14,774 bases of DNA from assembly GCA_934501115.1 (NCBI GenBank), contig CAKSTO010000054.1, forward strand, positions 1 to 14,774, in the 5' to 3' direction. Made by a program: the position numbers and the translations under genes. The notes beneath the pieces are model-generated. The model did no database searches. It was not told where the DNA came from and saw only the letters and a program-made list of their open reading frames with translations. This DNA is from an uncultured Faecalibacterium sp. Its GTDB lineage: Bacteria; Bacillota; Clostridia; Oscillospirales; Ruminococcaceae. The first letter of the stretch is position 1; every line of letters begins with the position of its first letter. Positions 13,685 through 14,774 of this stretch are shown piece by piece.

Positions 13685-13798
13685 GATGGCTGTGTGTCCA
13701 AAACCTTATAGCCATCCTCTTTGCAGAGGATGACTTGGCTGTTGAGAGCCGATACCGGCTCTCAATGCGGTAGGCACCCAAAACTTCGTTTTGTGTGC
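13685..13798. repeat. Run of consecutive hairpins before the second DUF6061-like gene
   Basis: Perfect stems are CATCCTC/GAGGATG (13713-13732) and TTGAGAGCCG/CGGCTCTCAA (13742-13765, loop ATAC). A third, GCACCCAAAAC/GTTTTGTGTGC (13774-13798), has one mismatch. A further pairing GATGGCT (13685-13691) with AGCCATC (13710-13716) overlaps the first stem, so those two exclude each other. No long T tract follows on either strand. Confidence 0.6.
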
Positions 13799-13870
13799 GA
13801 TCAGCATCAAAAAAACCGCGTAATGAAAGTCACAACTGTAAAGGTGCCGTAAGGCAGAAAGGACACGAAC

Positions 13871-14122
13871 ATGAAGTACGATGCAAGAACCTGCAAATTC
13901 AACATGGACACCGGGTGTGTGGAGTTGCTGCTCCGGGATGGGAGAAAAATCTCCATCGACTGCACCGGGGTCGAGGATGCGCTGGATGTAACCATGGCAC
14001 AGCAAACCGAATTGGACTATCTTATCTATAATGACCCACTGGGCTATGCCGATTTGATTCTGAATGGTGACCCGGAGGAATATTTGAAAAAAGTAGCTGG
14101 ATGCCATGGGCTAGAGGATTAG
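13871..14122 (+). CDS. Small DUF6061-like protein, copy 2
   Basis: This 83-residue protein is paralogous to the product of 13034-13282. Both share C.(Y/F)NMDT..VE, a DG..(I/L).IDC..(I/V)ED stretch, Q..ELD(Y/W)L(I/L)(Y/W)N.PL.Y and a terminal HG.LED. No enzymatic motif, signal or membrane segment is seen. GAAAGGA lies 7 bases before the ATG. It stands just outside the tRNA scar behind a hairpin-rich leader, is monocistronic, and is followed by a strong terminator. Function unknown. It may be a native chromosomal gene, with the copy at 13034-13282 carried by the inserted DNA. Confidence 0.75.
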   Translation: MKYDARTCKFNMDTGCVELLLRDGRKISIDCTGVEDALDVTMAQQTELDYLIYNDPLGYADLILNGDPEEYLKKVAGCHGLED

Positions 14123-14184
14123 AAAAATATCATCTGCTCTTTGCGGCAGACGGTAGATATGAAAAATTGCATGAGTTGAGTTTG

Positions 14185-14226
14185 GGCGATGTGCTTTATA
14201 GCGAAGCACATCGCCTTTAGTTTTTC
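14185..14226 (+). terminator. Terminator of the second DUF6061-like gene
   Basis: A perfect 12-bp stem, GGCGATGTGCTT (14185-14196) and AAGCACATCGCC (14204-14215), is followed by TTTAGTTTTTC. The T tract exists only on the plus strand, and the stop codon of the opposing regulator (14217-14219) lies inside it. Confidence 0.85.
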
Positions 14227-14774
14227 TTTCGGGTGGCGATGTCCTGAAAGCAAAAATAGTCCGGTTGGTGGCGGGACTGGGTGTACTCGAACAGCATCCC
14301 GTCCGAGTTGAAGGTCTGGTTTACCACCACTGCCACGCAATCATAGCCGTCCATATCCAGCAGCTTTTCATCACGGGCAGTTGCGTGTTCCACCGTGATG
14401 CGCCGTTTGCTGGTGATGATCTGCATTCCAAGCACGTTTTCAATAAAATCATAGATGGAATGGGATGCGATTTCCTCTGTCAGTCCGGGTACAAATTCCT
14501 TTAAAAAGTAGTTGATGTCCAGAATCAGTGCTTTTCCGTCCAGATAACGCACACGCTGTACCGCCCACAATTCATCGCCCTCAGAAAATCCGCTTTCCGC
14601 AGCAAACTGTTCGGTCGCGATGATGGTCTCAAACCGAATGACACGGGTAACGGCTTGCAGATGATTGCGGTTAGCGGTCTCCTGAAAGGTCTCGATCCCG
14701 CCGATGGTAAAGGTCGTCTTTCCCACCGGCTGGTAGATGACCCGAACGCCCCGTCCCTGCATGGACTGCACATA
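14217..14774 (-). CDS. GntR-family regulator, UTRA domain (TreR-like), 3' part only
   Basis: The frame is open to the right window edge and encodes the last 185 or so residues of a GntR/UTRA regulator. It enters at the wing of the DNA-binding domain (SMQGRGVRVIYQP). A full UTRA domain follows: HLQAVTRVIRFETI, GDELWAVQRVRYLDGKALILDINYF, SIYDFIENVLGMQI, AVVVNQTFNSDGMLFEYTQSRHQPDYF. The helix-turn-helix and start codon lie beyond the window. The layout resembles the trehalose repressor TreR, so the target is probably a sugar operon to the right. It differs in sequence from the regulator at 4254-4967. It converges with the small gene at 13871-14122. Confidence 0.85.
   Translation of the reverse strand, partial: YVQSMQGRGVRVIYQPVGKTTFTIGGIETFQETANRNHLQAVTRVIRFETIIATEQFAAESGFSEGDELWAVQRVRYLDGKALILDINYFLKEFVPGLTEEIASHSIYDFIENVLGMQIITSKRRITVEHATARDEKLLDMDGYDCVAVVVNQTFNSDGMLFEYTQSRHQPDYFCFQDIATRKKN

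Larger units (their letters stand above)
13283..13870. other. Non-coding border region with repeats, tRNA scar and hairpins
   Basis: No convincing protein gene lies in this 588-base stretch. In order it holds three 11-base-spaced direct repeats (13384-13415) with scattered TGCAA/TGCAC words to about 13475, a truncated tRNA 3' half (13554-13598), its terminator (13606-13650) and three or four consecutive hairpins (13685-13798). The organisation is that of an integration border rather than a promoter region. Confidence 0.6.

Overview
This looks like chromosomal DNA from a moderately GC-rich gut clostridium (Bacillota, Oscillospiraceae; Faecalibacterium or a close relative is my best guess). The basis is strong AGGAGG-type ribosome sites, textbook sigma-A promoters, Rho-independent terminators, and two small proteins of a family I associate with these bacteria (DUF6061-like). 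The genus is inference.

The core is a catabolic island for glycated amino acids (Amadori compounds). A minus-strand operon runs from about 3960 down to 807. It encodes a SIS-domain deglycase very like Salmonella FraB, a PfkB kinase (FraD/FrlD type), a small cupin-like protein and a HAD phosphatase, and ends in a hairpin. Divergent from it are a GntR/UTRA regulator (4254-4967) and a DcuA/DcuB-family transporter (5361-6674). SIS deglycase + PfkB kinase + Dcu transporter + GntR regulator is the fra (fructose-asparagine/fructose-aspartate) gene set; the asparaginase of the Salmonella locus is not in the window. All three promoters carry the same 15-bp signature, TGTATTG-N5-TAT in one orientation, over the spacer or start region. 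This makes a one-regulator regulon likely.

Behind the transporter and a hairpin terminator lies a tightly packed seven-gene run on the plus strand (6820-12988). It encodes a FrlC-like epimerase, a BtpA/SgcQ-family TIM-barrel protein, an FGGY kinase, a metal amidohydrolase, a YjbQ/UPF0047 protein, a second FrlD-like PfkB kinase with an altered sugar-binding motif, and a second FrlC-like epimerase. It has no transporter, deglycase or clear promoter of its own, so it may process further substrates brought in by the Dcu protein. I do not know this combination as a named pathway, and it is the best candidate here for an undescribed system.

The edges look like mobile-DNA borders. On the left are an unrecognised C-terminal stub, a cluster of nested hairpins (307-423) and a decayed C5-cytosine methyltransferase (444-794). 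On the right are a small DUF6061-like gene, three 11-bp-spaced TGCACGGTTT repeats, and the 3' half of a tRNA gene with its own terminator but no 5' half. That tRNA scar is what site-specific integration leaves, and its polarity places the inserted DNA to the left, on the side of the catabolic genes. Beyond it are a second DUF6061-like gene and the 3' part of another GntR/UTRA regulator that runs off the window.
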